From the NCBI RefSeq assembly GCF_044360475.1, contig NZ_CP043494.1, forward strand, positions 11,222,001-11,286,000: a stretch of DNA of 64,000 nucleotides, in the 5' to 3' direction. The translations under genes and the position numbers were made by a program. The DNA comes from Archangium minus (lineage in GTDB: Bacteria; Myxococcota; Myxococcia; Myxococcales; Myxococcaceae). This document shows positions 37,501-45,167 of the stretch, in pieces (position 1 is the first letter of the stretch; every line of letters starts with the position of its first letter). Below the pieces are notes generated by a model, which was not told the origin of the DNA, did not search any database, and worked only from the letters and a program-made list of their open reading frames with translations.

Positions 37501-38011
37501 GCGGCGTACCAATCCTTCTGGCGCGCGCGGGGAAGGGGGAAAGTACGTGGACGCGATCGCCTACTGGTTGCTCCATTCCACTCAGATGCTCTCTATGAGG
37601 GAGCCACCCCAGGACGAGCTACAGATCGAGCCCAGGCAGTATGATTGGGAACAGGTGACCAAACCGTTCTTCAATCGGCGGGACCCACCCCACATATACC
37701 GGGACTCGCTCCTCGAATCTTTTCTCGCTCAGTTGCCCTTGATGGCTGCTCCCGAATGTGGGCTATCCCGAGTGGCTGTGGATGTGCTCCTGGCGCCTAT
37801 CAGGGACGAGATTGCTAGGGAATCTCGTGCGAGGGACAGGTGGAATAATCTACGCGAGGAGAGACTGGAACTGGCAGGGGTTCCCAAGGCCGAGGTGAAG
37901 GGACTCCTACGCAAGCTAGATGATAAGCGAAAAGACCATCCGTGGGTCCTGTTGATGAAGAAGCCCCGACCACCTCGCCCCGGCAAGCGCAAGGTGGTCT
38001 CGAACAAGTAA
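34559..38011 (+). CDS. rdrA: RADAR anti-phage system ATPase RdrA
   Basis: About 1150 residues. The N-terminal P-loop domain has Walker A GNRGSGKS at residues 77-84 and Walker B LPLFLLAIDDAD (Asp252-Asp253). A long, mostly helical C-terminal region lacks other catalytic motifs. This size and layout, with an adenosine-deaminase-fold gene 33 bp downstream, match RdrA of RADAR. In that family RdrA is an AAA+ ATPase that assembles with RdrB into giant complexes and causes adenosine-to-inosine changes in RNA or nucleotides during infection. ATG 34559 has AGGGGG 6 bases upstream; another ATG is 6 bp earlier. Sampled lines are 48-53% GC against about 70% in tamB, a sign of transfer. An unrelated STAND or KAP ATPase is the alternative, made less likely by the partner gene. 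Confidence 0.88.
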   Translation: MAQQRGMTELKPRREAGPLRTMKQLTAEQRSAGAQAAALLHAMAKASPPPRRVPPAARRFLPVIDEERWNQVILLDGNRGSGKSALLLTLLEGYSETLQKGRPPPEFADWFDPSDRIVPVGLVDLQPQPSTTNLLFLLMGNLERVVHTLWPQREHGKPGAMPWHVPAPEEPCSLRLWRNFVRVAASSEGGNVQDRKKELDPEAFAREQMNEDIRRLDLQTVFRDFMDALVKDYLELTHQCSGPLPLFLLAIDDADMNPRLSAHLLEVLRKLYHPRLAFLFTGDSSLFIKMLKLDLLRDARRGMGPLAEPDESDLETLALEIYAKVIPQGHRCSLPALREEERLSAIPELEELLTHTPVQTRKGLSPARLSLRDYLAYGSQMGGALPERLRSLWDLYGELAYAVEELKQREFEEDRAAVVIETLWKSVLSSGLVEPRMEDALQGAIHRRQMRLWVEAELAATPVLRKWGSYSAGNGWQLVIESPERFRLTLRGKELDSRTTAALMLAVNFAADDVRGAFSARSPAVMDPRVHVFAHGVGLLDQVGQIVAPWPTPDWESFEDLFELKELWEFRLRFVAERPTRSDYLARCFLSSVLKVGKHPRFGHRASARPELEPDVAPETEAEEQDDVLLEWEALAENLVAFAREIDESGRASALSDWALSRAGLLAAPESGLPADVANTFLRILRKAFGHDWERARAKLREMRRVRLRLTQEQEDGASTKNAWLERIDQQFPEHEFGGMVENRGVQLALGKVLDNFHAALDRIRIPWLRSIFINASSPSLRNYLLTPYRAKLLEEVPSDVLLQATRRLIPFRNISGEGAPALVELWRFAVSWSNAGERMQKAVREEKGSLVIDPLLLRALTRGERIPVREWFLKSSKEPVPLWAAEDLRTTLSGLRVWTSPLKVHNLNPLLELLLRIAYDYSQDQQGRNTLMPIPKSKHWPGTRFRYDRHGYYPWTIPAWPTLMEMELFEPAWNDMVTNVRRTNPSGARGEGGKYVDAIAYWLLHSTQMLSMREPPQDELQIEPRQYDWEQVTKPFFNRRDPPHIYRDSLLESFLAQLPLMAAPECGLSRVAVDVLLAPIRDEIARESRARDRWNNLREERLELAGVPKAEVKGLLRKLDDKRKDHPWVLLMKKPRPPRPGKRKVVSNK

Positions 38012-38044
38012 TCTGAAGCAGAATCCATCCAGGGGACCCCGCTC

Positions 38045-40690
38045 ATGGCCCAGGTTCCGCACGGCAGATTGCTCGCCGAGGCCGAAGCATGGCCGATCAA
38101 CTCGGCGCTCGCCTATAAGGAGCGCACCACCCAGTTGGTGCGCACAGATATGGCGGTGCTGAATCCGGCCACCGCGCGGCTCGCAGCAGGACTGGACGAG
38201 CACCTGCGCGTGCGCGCGAACGGGATGAGCCTGACCAACCTCGCGGTGCTCCGGGACAGCGCCTGGTTTCGGATGGCCGATGACGCGGTCACGGGTCCAC
38301 GCACGGTGCCGCTGGCGCACTACCTGGTCCAACGTGTGACGCGGTATCTCGAGCGTGGCGGAATTCGCACCGTCCTCAACACCGACACCACTGAGCCAGG
38401 AAGGGACGCCGCCGAGCGAGCGGCCCACTGGCGCTGGCTTTCCTTCCGGCTGCCCTGTGATCTGCTCGTCTCGGCCTTGTATGCGACTGGCTCGGCGCTC
38501 CCACCCGGGGATCACGTTTCACTTGCGACGGAGCACCTCCGGCGGGTGCTCCAGGATCAGCCCGTAGCAGATAACCACCTGCACGTCGGAGCGGCCTTCA
38601 GCTTCCCGGTGCTCTGGAGCTCGTGGATGGTCTGGTTGGCCCGCAGTGGCCCCACACCGTCTGAACTTTCTGATGAGCACATCCCCTTCGGCGATGGCGA
38701 GTCCTTTCGAAGGAAGCTGCTTGCGGCCGCCATCTCCCGCCTCTTCCTCGCGTCATTCCTTCGCGCCCGAGAGATAGGCGCTCATACCAGTGACTTCGGC
38801 GCATTCTCGTATTCAGGGCTGCGACAGATGTGTGAGCGGCTCGACTGGCCGGAAGGCGAGAAGCTGGCGCTCCAGCTGTGCCACAGGGTGCTGGCGGATC
38901 TGGCGGGGACGGGTCCGGCACCTTCATTCACGGACGCGCAGCGGCTCTATTCACTGCTCTGCGGTGACGTCGGAAGGATAACGCTTCAGCAGTACGAGGA
39001 CCTCTTCCGAGCTGATCCCCTCGGCAGTTGGCTTCAACCGCGCCAGGGCGGAGCGACCTGCGAAACGCTCTTCGCATCGCGTGCGCTCCGTTACCTCCTC
39101 CAGGACGGCGCCTCGGACGTGGGGTTCGCCGAGCTTTTCTGGCAGTACCAGCGCATCCGCTGCATGGCGCATACCTACCTCACCCAGGAGCCCGGAACCT
39201 CTGGCCTGGACTGGTTCCGGCGCTTCTACGACCGGCTCTCCGCGCTGCGCGGGCCGCTGGATGAACAGAAGTATGTGGCGGCCATGCAGCACCAGTCCGT
39301 GGACCTGAGGCTTGGAGCGCTGGAGGTTCGCACCGCTCCGCCCTCGCACTGGACAAGAATCCGCGACGAAGCGCGACTGCTTGCTCGAGCAGGGCGCCAG
39401 TGGCAGCCAGGTGCGGGGGGGGAGGCGAAGAGACCCGAGCTGGGCCTCGTGTTCCATCTCATCAAGAGGCGTCAGGCACGTGGAACGAACCGGCTGTACG
39501 CGGACCCCAGCCAGGACGATACCGGCTTTCGCTATGGCTCATGGGTAAGAGACCGCATGCTGGAGGTATCGGCACTCCAGCATGCGTTTGCATATCACCC
39601 GGAGTTGCTTCTCTTGATTCGGGGGATCGACGTCGCGAGTTCTGAGTTGGCGGTGCCCACCTGGGCCACGGTGAACCTGCTCGCGTCGGTTCGCCGCGCC
39701 TCCGTGGCGGCCTCGGAAGCCCTGCGTCAGGCCAGACCTTCTTGGAATGTCCCGCCCATGCGGTTGACCTGTCACGTAGGAGAGGAGTTCTCTCGGCTCG
39801 TCGAAGGTGTGCGCAGGGTGCACGAGCTCCATGAATCCGGCCTGCTCCGGAACGGTGACCGTATTGGCCACGGGTTGGCGCTGGGCATCGTCCCTAGACG
39901 CTGGGCGGACTCGAGCACCGTCGTCGTACAGACAGCCGAGGATCGCCTGGACGATCTGCTCTGGGAGCTGGATCGGTATGGGAGCGGGGATGTCCCTGCC
40001 CATCCGGGGAGGGTAGAACGAGTTCGTGCGGAAGCAGAGAAACTGGCGCGGCTCATATATGGAGAGCCCACACCGAGTTTGGCCGATTTGTCGTCCGCAC
40101 GCCTTCGCCGGCATCAACCTGGTGAGCTCTCGCGGCTGGGATTCCCAGACCGCCTGGCACAAAGCCCAGGAAATGCTCCTGTGCTGTTTTCGTACCTCAC
40201 GGATCACAACGTGTTCCGCCGGGGGCAGCAACCAGTGGAGGTCCGGGTGGATGATGCCGAGGTGCTCTTCCTCCAGGACGTGCAGCGCTGGCTCCGAAGC
40301 GAACTGGCCAGACTGGAAGTCACGGTAGAAACAAATCCATCCAGCAATCTCCTCATCGGAGATCTCCTCGGAGTGGAGGAACACCCCATACTCCAACTCG
40401 CGGAGCAGTGGTTGATGCCGAGCAGTACCGAGGAGGGTATCGCAGCAGAAGAGAACGACCATTCGGAGTTGCTGGTCTCCATCAATTCGGACGATCCGAT
40501 TACCTTCGCCACACGACTCGCTGACGAATACACGTATCTCTATTTCGCGCTGCTACGACGTCGTGTTCCTTCTGCACGGGCACTCCGTTGGATGGACGAA
40601 TTGCGCGCCCGCAGCATGCGCGCGCGTTTCACCGTAGAGGCGAGCTCGGATCCAGAGGCGCTCCGAAGCCTCCTGCCCTCCGATGAGTAG
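38045..40690 (+). CDS. rdrB: RADAR adenosine deaminase RdrB
   Basis: 881 residues, far larger than a metabolic adenosine deaminase (about 340), as is normal for RdrB. Zinc and catalytic motifs of the deaminase fold are all present in order. DNHLHVGAAF gives His178 and His180. TCHVGEEF gives His577 and the catalytic Glu580 region. DRIGHGLALGI is the conserved IGHG. VSINSDDPITF gives Asp816-Asp817. Large insertions between these motifs fit the shell-forming RdrB architecture. AGGGG lies 9 bases before ATG 38045. It is co-directional with rdrA, 33 bp apart, so it forms one operon. The sampled GC of about 57% is below the flanking genes. No SLATT or other accessory membrane gene is present. Substrate (RNA or free ATP/dATP) cannot be read from sequence. 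Confidence 0.92.
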   Translation: MAQVPHGRLLAEAEAWPINSALAYKERTTQLVRTDMAVLNPATARLAAGLDEHLRVRANGMSLTNLAVLRDSAWFRMADDAVTGPRTVPLAHYLVQRVTRYLERGGIRTVLNTDTTEPGRDAAERAAHWRWLSFRLPCDLLVSALYATGSALPPGDHVSLATEHLRRVLQDQPVADNHLHVGAAFSFPVLWSSWMVWLARSGPTPSELSDEHIPFGDGESFRRKLLAAAISRLFLASFLRAREIGAHTSDFGAFSYSGLRQMCERLDWPEGEKLALQLCHRVLADLAGTGPAPSFTDAQRLYSLLCGDVGRITLQQYEDLFRADPLGSWLQPRQGGATCETLFASRALRYLLQDGASDVGFAELFWQYQRIRCMAHTYLTQEPGTSGLDWFRRFYDRLSALRGPLDEQKYVAAMQHQSVDLRLGALEVRTAPPSHWTRIRDEARLLARAGRQWQPGAGGEAKRPELGLVFHLIKRRQARGTNRLYADPSQDDTGFRYGSWVRDRMLEVSALQHAFAYHPELLLLIRGIDVASSELAVPTWATVNLLASVRRASVAASEALRQARPSWNVPPMRLTCHVGEEFSRLVEGVRRVHELHESGLLRNGDRIGHGLALGIVPRRWADSSTVVVQTAEDRLDDLLWELDRYGSGDVPAHPGRVERVRAEAEKLARLIYGEPTPSLADLSSARLRRHQPGELSRLGFPDRLAQSPGNAPVLFSYLTDHNVFRRGQQPVEVRVDDAEVLFLQDVQRWLRSELARLEVTVETNPSSNLLIGDLLGVEEHPILQLAEQWLMPSSTEEGIAAEENDHSELLVSINSDDPITFATRLADEYTYLYFALLRRRVPSARALRWMDELRARSMRARFTVEASSDPEALRSLLPSDE

Positions 40691-40888
40691 CACCCACGCG
40701 CCCTGCGGTTTCCGCATCTATTCCGTACCTGCCACTCAACGGCCCCGGCATTGCACAGCACGAGGGTCATGCGGAAATCTTCCCTCATGGTTACCCGTCG
40801 CCCTCCCGACTCCGGGTCCACCGAGCGCAACGCCCCGTCCGTCGAGGCGGCCTTCCAGGCGGCTCCAGAAGACCTGGCTCGGAAGGCT

Positions 40889-42320
40889 CTACGGCGCGGT
40901 CACGAGCACATCGTCGTAGGTCGCGATGCCGTTCGCGTAGAAGCCCACCTTCCCCGCAGTCAGGCTCGAGTCCGTTCCCTGGACGCGGAGCACTCCGTCC
41001 ACGTAGCCCTGGATGGACGTGTCGCGAATCACCAGGGAGAGCGTGTGGAACGCTGACGTGCTCGCGGTGAACGGCACCGACTGGAGGGTCGTCGTGGAGC
41101 CAGAGACCTTTTTGTTCAGCACCACGTTCCCGTTGTGGAGGACGAAGAAGTAGAAGTTGTTGCTATTCCCGTACCGGGCGACGAGGCCATTGCGAACGCC
41201 CGTCGAGCCGACCTTCACCCGGGCCAAATAGGTGTAGTCGCTCCACGCGGGAGCGGTCACCGAGCACACGCGGACTCCTTCACGGTACACGGAATACCCC
41301 GTCACCCCGACGTTGTCCGAGCTCGCATTCCAGGACAGGTCGACCTCGGTGCTGGAGGCCGCCGTCGCGGTCAGCCCCGTTGGAGCCACTGGAGGCACCG
41401 TGTCCCCATTCCCGGCGCACGGCGCGGTCGGAGTGCCAACCGGATTGCCCTCCAGAAGCCGCAGCGAAGAGTCGAACGTATTGCCGCAGAACGTCCCCTG
41501 CGGCGCGCTGTGATCGTTGCGGATGAACGCGCCGGTCGCCTCGTGGAAGGTACTGCGGGTGACCGAGTTGCCGCCCTTGTCATAGCCGCCGGAGTCGGAC
41601 TTGAGCTTGAGCGCGTAGCTCCTGCTGCCGGAGATGACATTGGCGTCCAGCACGTTGTTGTGACCACGCAGCTCGATGAGGCTTCCGGTGAACTCCAGCG
41701 GCTCGTCGTTGTAGCGGCAGTCGTTCCTCGCGAACGTGTTGCTGTGCGCGTTCTCCTTGACGTTGAAGCACTCCGACCCATACGTGTGAATCGTGTTGTC
41801 GTGGATGTTGTTGTACGAGCTGGAGTCATTGGCATACATCGTCGTCGCCCTTTCCATACATCCCGCACCACTGGATGACCGAGTCGGCGACCTCATTGCC
41901 AGTCGCTCTGTTTCGCATGCGGATGCACTCCCCGCCGGCGCCGTTGAGGAACATGTTGCGAATCACCACCCCGGTGATGTCGCGCGACGTGTCCGACGAG
42001 CCAATGTAGATGAGCCGACCGTCAGCGATGAGGCCCTGGTTCGCGTCCTTGAAGCTCCGCACGCTCGACAGGCTCGTGGGATAGGTCTTGTTAACGAGCT
42101 TCTCCTGCCCATCAATGGTGAACCCGTCCAGCAAGATGAATCGTCGTGCCCGCCGTCGCCTTGTCCAATGCGGCCTGGATCGTCTTCAGCGGAGCCGAGG
42201 AGGAGGTGCCTGCGTTGCTGTCCAAACCACTCGGGCTGACGTAGAGGTCCGCGGCCCTCGCGGCGGAAGGCAGGACCGCCAGCACGGCCAGAGCAGCGAG
42301 GAGATACGGCTCGAGTGGAT
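40889..42320 (-). pseudogene. Decayed secreted beta-helix protein with fibronectin III and lectin-like domains
   Basis: Three pieces of one gene lie in different frames. At about 42310-42130 is a signal-like segment (AVLAVLPSAARA) then LYVSPSGLDSNAGTSSSAPL, the usual opening of a pectate-lyase-like beta-helix, ending at THIHLA-like sequence. At 42134-41826, LDGFTIDGQEKLVNK continues the helix but jumps frame and lacks the rungs expected between. At about 41870-40889, MYANDSSSYNNIHDNTIHTY to the end includes a shortened fibronectin III domain (LTATAASSTEVDLSWNASSD) and a laminin-G-like C-terminal domain. Each junction looks like a small internal deletion rather than a single-base slip. No intact start codon is visible. 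It lies directly after the RADAR operon in opposite orientation. Confidence 0.75.
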
Positions 42321-42453
42321 ACGAAGGGGTGAGGTCGGGCTCAAAGGAACTCCTCGAGCCGAGGGTGAACGAAAGGAAGGACCTTCCTGCATTCCTTTTT
42401 TTACAAACATGGCCCGTTTTACTCCAGACAAGGAGGTCGCCTACGATCTCCGC

Positions 42454-43866
42454 ATGACTCTTTCAAATCCCCCACCCTCTACGCCCGCCGGTGCGCGCGC
42501 CATCGTGTATGGCGGCAGCATGGCCGGGTTGATGGCCGCGGGAGTGCTGTCCCGCCACTTCGAGCGCGTCACCCTGGTGGAGCGAGATCGCTTCCCGAAC
42601 GGGCCCATGCCGCGCAAGGGCGTCCCCCAGGCGCAGCACGTCCATGGCTTGCTCACGCGGGGAATGGACATCCTCGCCGGCATCTTCCCGGGCATCCGGG
42701 AGGACCTGGAGTCCGCCGGAGCCGAGTTCCTCGACGTGGTCGAGACCACCGCCATGTTCGGGGCTGGCAGCTGGCGCCCTCGGTTTCACAGTGGCGTGAG
42801 CGCCGCCTCCGTGAGCCGGTTGGTGCTCGAGTGGGTGGTGCGCCAGCGTCTCCAAGCGCTCGCGAACGTGCGCATCCTCGATGGCCGGGAGGCGATGGGC
42901 TTGAAGACGAGCGGGGACCGGACACGCGTCACCGGGCTTCAGCTCCAGGTACCGGGCGGCGGGCAGGAGGAAACGCTCGAGGCCGAGCTGGTGGTGGACA
43001 CCAGCGGCCGAGGCTCGCGCACGCCCCAGTGGCTGGAGGCGCTGGGTTACCCGCGCGTCGAGGAGACGCGCATCCACGTGGACGTGGGCTACGCCAGTCG
43101 CACCTACCGCAAACCGTCAGGCTTCGAGCCGGGGTGGCGGTCCCTGGCGCTCTCGCCCCAGCTGCCGAGGGAAAGGCGCATCGGCATCCTCCAGGACATC
43201 GAGGACAACCGCTGGCTGGTGCTGGTGGGAGGCTGGCTGGGCGACTCTCTCTCGACAGCGGACGACGCGGCGTTCCTCGAGTTCGCTCGCGGCCTGCCCC
43301 AACCACACCTGTACGAGGCCATCAAGAACGCCGAGCCGCTCGGGCCCATCCACCTCTACCGCTTCCCGCACAGCCAGCGCCGCCACTACGAGCGCATGTC
43401 CCGCTTCCCCGAGGGGCTGGCGGTGGTGGGGGATGCCTTCTGCTCGTTCAACCCCATCTACGGCCAGGGCATGAGCACGGGCGCGATGCAGGCCGAGGCG
43501 CTGGGCGAGTGCCTGCACCAGGGCGTGCGCGGGGCCTCCGAGCGCTACCGGCGGCGGGCGGGGGAGATCCTCGAGGGACCCTGGGCCCTCGCGACGACCG
43601 GCGACCTGGGCTTCCCCGAGGTCCAGGGCAAGCGCCCGCCGGGGTTCGGCCTGATGAGCTGGTACGGCAACCGGTTCCAGCAGCTCGCGGGCTACGACGA
43701 GGAGGCGATGAGAACCTTCGCGCGGGTGCAGCACATGATTGAGTCACCCACCGCCATGTTCTCCCCGCGCATGGTGTTCAAGGTGCTCACGGTCCGGCCG
43801 GACAAGGCCGCCCAGACGCCGGGGCCGCTACCGCTCGCGGTCCTCAGGGCACGGGCGACTGGATGA
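42454..43866 (+). CDS. FAD-dependent monooxygenase/reductase-like protein
   Basis: About 470 residues. The N-terminal dinucleotide-binding motif (GGSMAGLMAAGVLS, then VTLVERD) binds FAD. KGVPQAQHVHGLL follows. A middle segment reads VVDTSGRGSRTPQWLEALGY, and the second FAD motif is GDAFCSFNPIYGQGMS near residue 330. This is the layout of geranylgeranyl-reductase/PHBH-like flavoproteins that hydroxylate or saturate lipophilic or secondary-metabolite substrates; the substrate is not identifiable. Start ATG 42454 fits the family; an upstream in-frame ATG (42409) is possible, and AGGAGG at 42431 fits neither well. It overlaps the next gene tail to tail by 23 bp. It diverges from the decayed beta-helix gene. 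Confidence 0.82.
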   Translation: MTLSNPPPSTPAGARAIVYGGSMAGLMAAGVLSRHFERVTLVERDRFPNGPMPRKGVPQAQHVHGLLTRGMDILAGIFPGIREDLESAGAEFLDVVETTAMFGAGSWRPRFHSGVSAASVSRLVLEWVVRQRLQALANVRILDGREAMGLKTSGDRTRVTGLQLQVPGGGQEETLEAELVVDTSGRGSRTPQWLEALGYPRVEETRIHVDVGYASRTYRKPSGFEPGWRSLALSPQLPRERRIGILQDIEDNRWLVLVGGWLGDSLSTADDAAFLEFARGLPQPHLYEAIKNAEPLGPIHLYRFPHSQRRHYERMSRFPEGLAVVGDAFCSFNPIYGQGMSTGAMQAEALGECLHQGVRGASERYRRRAGEILEGPWALATTGDLGFPEVQGKRPPGFGLMSWYGNRFQQLAGYDEEAMRTFARVQHMIESPTAMFSPRMVFKVLTVRPDKAAQTPGPLPLAVLRARATG

Positions 43867-44023
43867 TGTAATAAATCGACAGGAAGTACTTCCCCAAGGC
43901 GTTGAGCATCTGCACCAGGAAGGGCCAGCCGAAGGTGCCAAACCCCAGCAGGGCCGCGGTGATGATCGCGTACTCAACCGTGGCCTGGCCGCGACGGCGC
44001 AGCGCGAGCAGCCGGGACTTCAT
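43844..44023 (-). CDS. Flp/Tad-type short pilin-like protein
   Basis: 59 residues. A basic leader (MKSRLLALRRRG) is followed by QATVEYAIITAALLGFGTFG, the type IV pilin-like hydrophobic helix with the invariant Glu five residues into the mature part (cleavage after G in the Flp style). A short C-terminal helix with aromatic residues (YFLSIYYIIQ) follows. This is the size of a Flp major or minor pilin. ATG 44023 has GGAGG at good spacing. It is the last gene of a leftward group with two TadE-like and one TadG-like proteins. The stop lies inside the convergent flavoprotein gene (23-bp overlap). Confidence 0.8.
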   Translation of the reverse strand: MKSRLLALRRRGQATVEYAIITAALLGFGTFGWPFLVQMLNALGKYFLSIYYIIQSPVP

Positions 44024-44024
44024 G

Positions 44025-44303
44025 TCACTCCTCCTTCCCGCCGCCCTGCCGGCAGTCCTTCGCACACTCCTGCGCCATGATGCCGCAGACCCGGGCGCAC
44101 TCGGCATCCCCCACCTTCATGCGCTTCTTGCAGAGGGTGGTGCAGCCCTGCACGTCCGACTTGCACTCGGCCTCACAGGCCTGCGGTGACTGCACCTCCT
44201 CCTCACGAGGCTTCGACTGACGCTTGCCCTCAGCGAGCGCGAGGCCTCCCGCCAGGACGACGGCGCCCATCACCACCAGGGTCTTGCTCCACATCCGCTT
44301 CAT
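44025..44303 (-). CDS. Small secreted Cys-rich protein of the pilin cluster
   Basis: 92 residues. A signal peptide (VVMGAVVLAGGLALAEG) is followed by a charged stretch and four C-x3-C pairs (ACEAECKSD, CTTLCKKR, CARVCG, CAKDC). That is a regular twin-C-x3-C helical hairpin pattern likely held by two disulfides or binding metal. No family is recognised. ATG 44303 follows GAGGACGAG. Only 1 bp separates its stop from the start of the Flp-like gene, so the two are tightly co-translated; the product may accompany pilin export (inferred). Confidence 0.7.
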   Translation of the reverse strand: MKRMWSKTLVVMGAVVLAGGLALAEGKRQSKPREEEVQSPQACEAECKSDVQGCTTLCKKRMKVGDAECARVCGIMAQECAKDCRQGGGKEE

Positions 44304-44312
44304 CTCGTCCTC

Positions 44313-45167
44313 TTACAAAGGCTGATCCAACGTGACGTACAGCTTCACCCCAGCGCCCTGCTGTTGCACCAGGGCGGTGGCCCGGGAGTCCCCACGGCTC
44401 ACCTGCAGGTGCGTCTCCCCGACGGACTCCTCCGACGCGGACTCCAGCCGCCACCCCTCCACCGCGAAGGACTCGCGGTAGAAGTCGCTCACGGCCTTCA
44501 CCTGCCCCTCGGGAAGCTCCGCCATCACCGAGTACTGGATGCGACCCTCCCGACGGAAGGTGAGCACCACCGGCGCCTCGACCTCCGGCGGCATGGGCAG
44601 CCCGGCGGGGACCGCGTTGCCGCCCTCGAGGAAGGAGGCCACCTGCCCCGCGGAGACAAACACCGCCGTCTCTCCGCCCTGGGCCAGCACCGACACGGTG
44701 TGCACCCGCCTCGACCTGGGCTCCATGTAGGCCACGTAGCCCGCGTTGCTGTTGTAGAAGTGCTCCACGGTCGGCAGCCCCGCCTTCGCCAGCGCCTCGC
44801 GGTAGAAACCCACCACCTCCTGCGGCGAGTCAGGCGTCATGAACCAGGCCGCGGCCAGCTTCGAGCTTGGATCCAAGTAGTCCGCCGCCAGCGCCTGGGG
44901 CACCGCGTCCTTGTAGGGCGGCAGCCCGCTGGTGGCGCGCTGGATGATCTCCCGCTCCTCCTCCGAGGGCCCCTTGCGCCAATCCGGCGAGAGGGACTCC
45001 GCACGGCCCTCGGCCTCCATCAACTCCTCCAGGGCCTGCTCCTCCTCCAGCACATCCCCATGCACCCCCATCTCCCAACCAAAGCCGATGAGAGACCCCA
45101 CCGTCATGATGGAGAAGGCCAGCAGGAAGGCCCGCAGCAGCGGTGAAGGGCTTTGCGACGTCAGCAT
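44313..45167 (-). CDS. Membrane-anchored unknown protein in the Tad-like cluster
   Basis: About 284 residues. One N-terminal membrane helix (AFLLAFSIMTVGSLIGFGWEMG) is followed by a periplasmic part with two similar-looking units. Each contains a phrase of the form P-x-VVGFYREALAKAG or VKAVSDFYRESFAVEGW, suggesting a duplicated domain of about 100 residues. No catalytic motif is seen. ATG 45167 overlaps the stop of the upstream TadE-like gene by 7 bp, so it belongs to the same operon. Its product may be a periplasmic assembly component (inferred from context only). Confidence 0.68.
   Translation of the reverse strand: MLTSQSPSPLLRAFLLAFSIMTVGSLIGFGWEMGVHGDVLEEEQALEELMEAEGRAESLSPDWRKGPSEEEREIIQRATSGLPPYKDAVPQALAADYLDPSSKLAAAWFMTPDSPQEVVGFYREALAKAGLPTVEHFYNSNAGYVAYMEPRSRRVHTVSVLAQGGETAVFVSAGQVASFLEGGNAVPAGLPMPPEVEAPVVLTFRREGRIQYSVMAELPEGQVKAVSDFYRESFAVEGWRLESASEESVGETHLQVSRGDSRATALVQQQGAGVKLYVTLDQPL

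Noticed and set aside
34559..38011. Reading the large ATPase as a KAP or STAND NTPase unrelated to RADAR
   Set aside because: The partner gene with complete deaminase motifs 33 bp downstream and the matching sizes fit RdrA better. A profile search would be decisive.
39539..40462. Leftward open frame of 307 residues opposite rdrB
   Set aside because: Antisense shadow. The rdrB frame carries all the catalytic motifs over the same bases.
40683..40919. Small frame overlapping the rdrB stop as a possible third RADAR gene
   Set aside because: The 78-residue peptide is Ser/Pro/Arg-rich with no membrane helix or motif and overlaps the end of the decayed gene. Start overlap alone is weak evidence.
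38000..42000. Search for integrase, transposase, tRNA or direct repeats bordering the island
   Set aside because: None could be seen by eye. Lower GC supports transfer but gives no mechanism.
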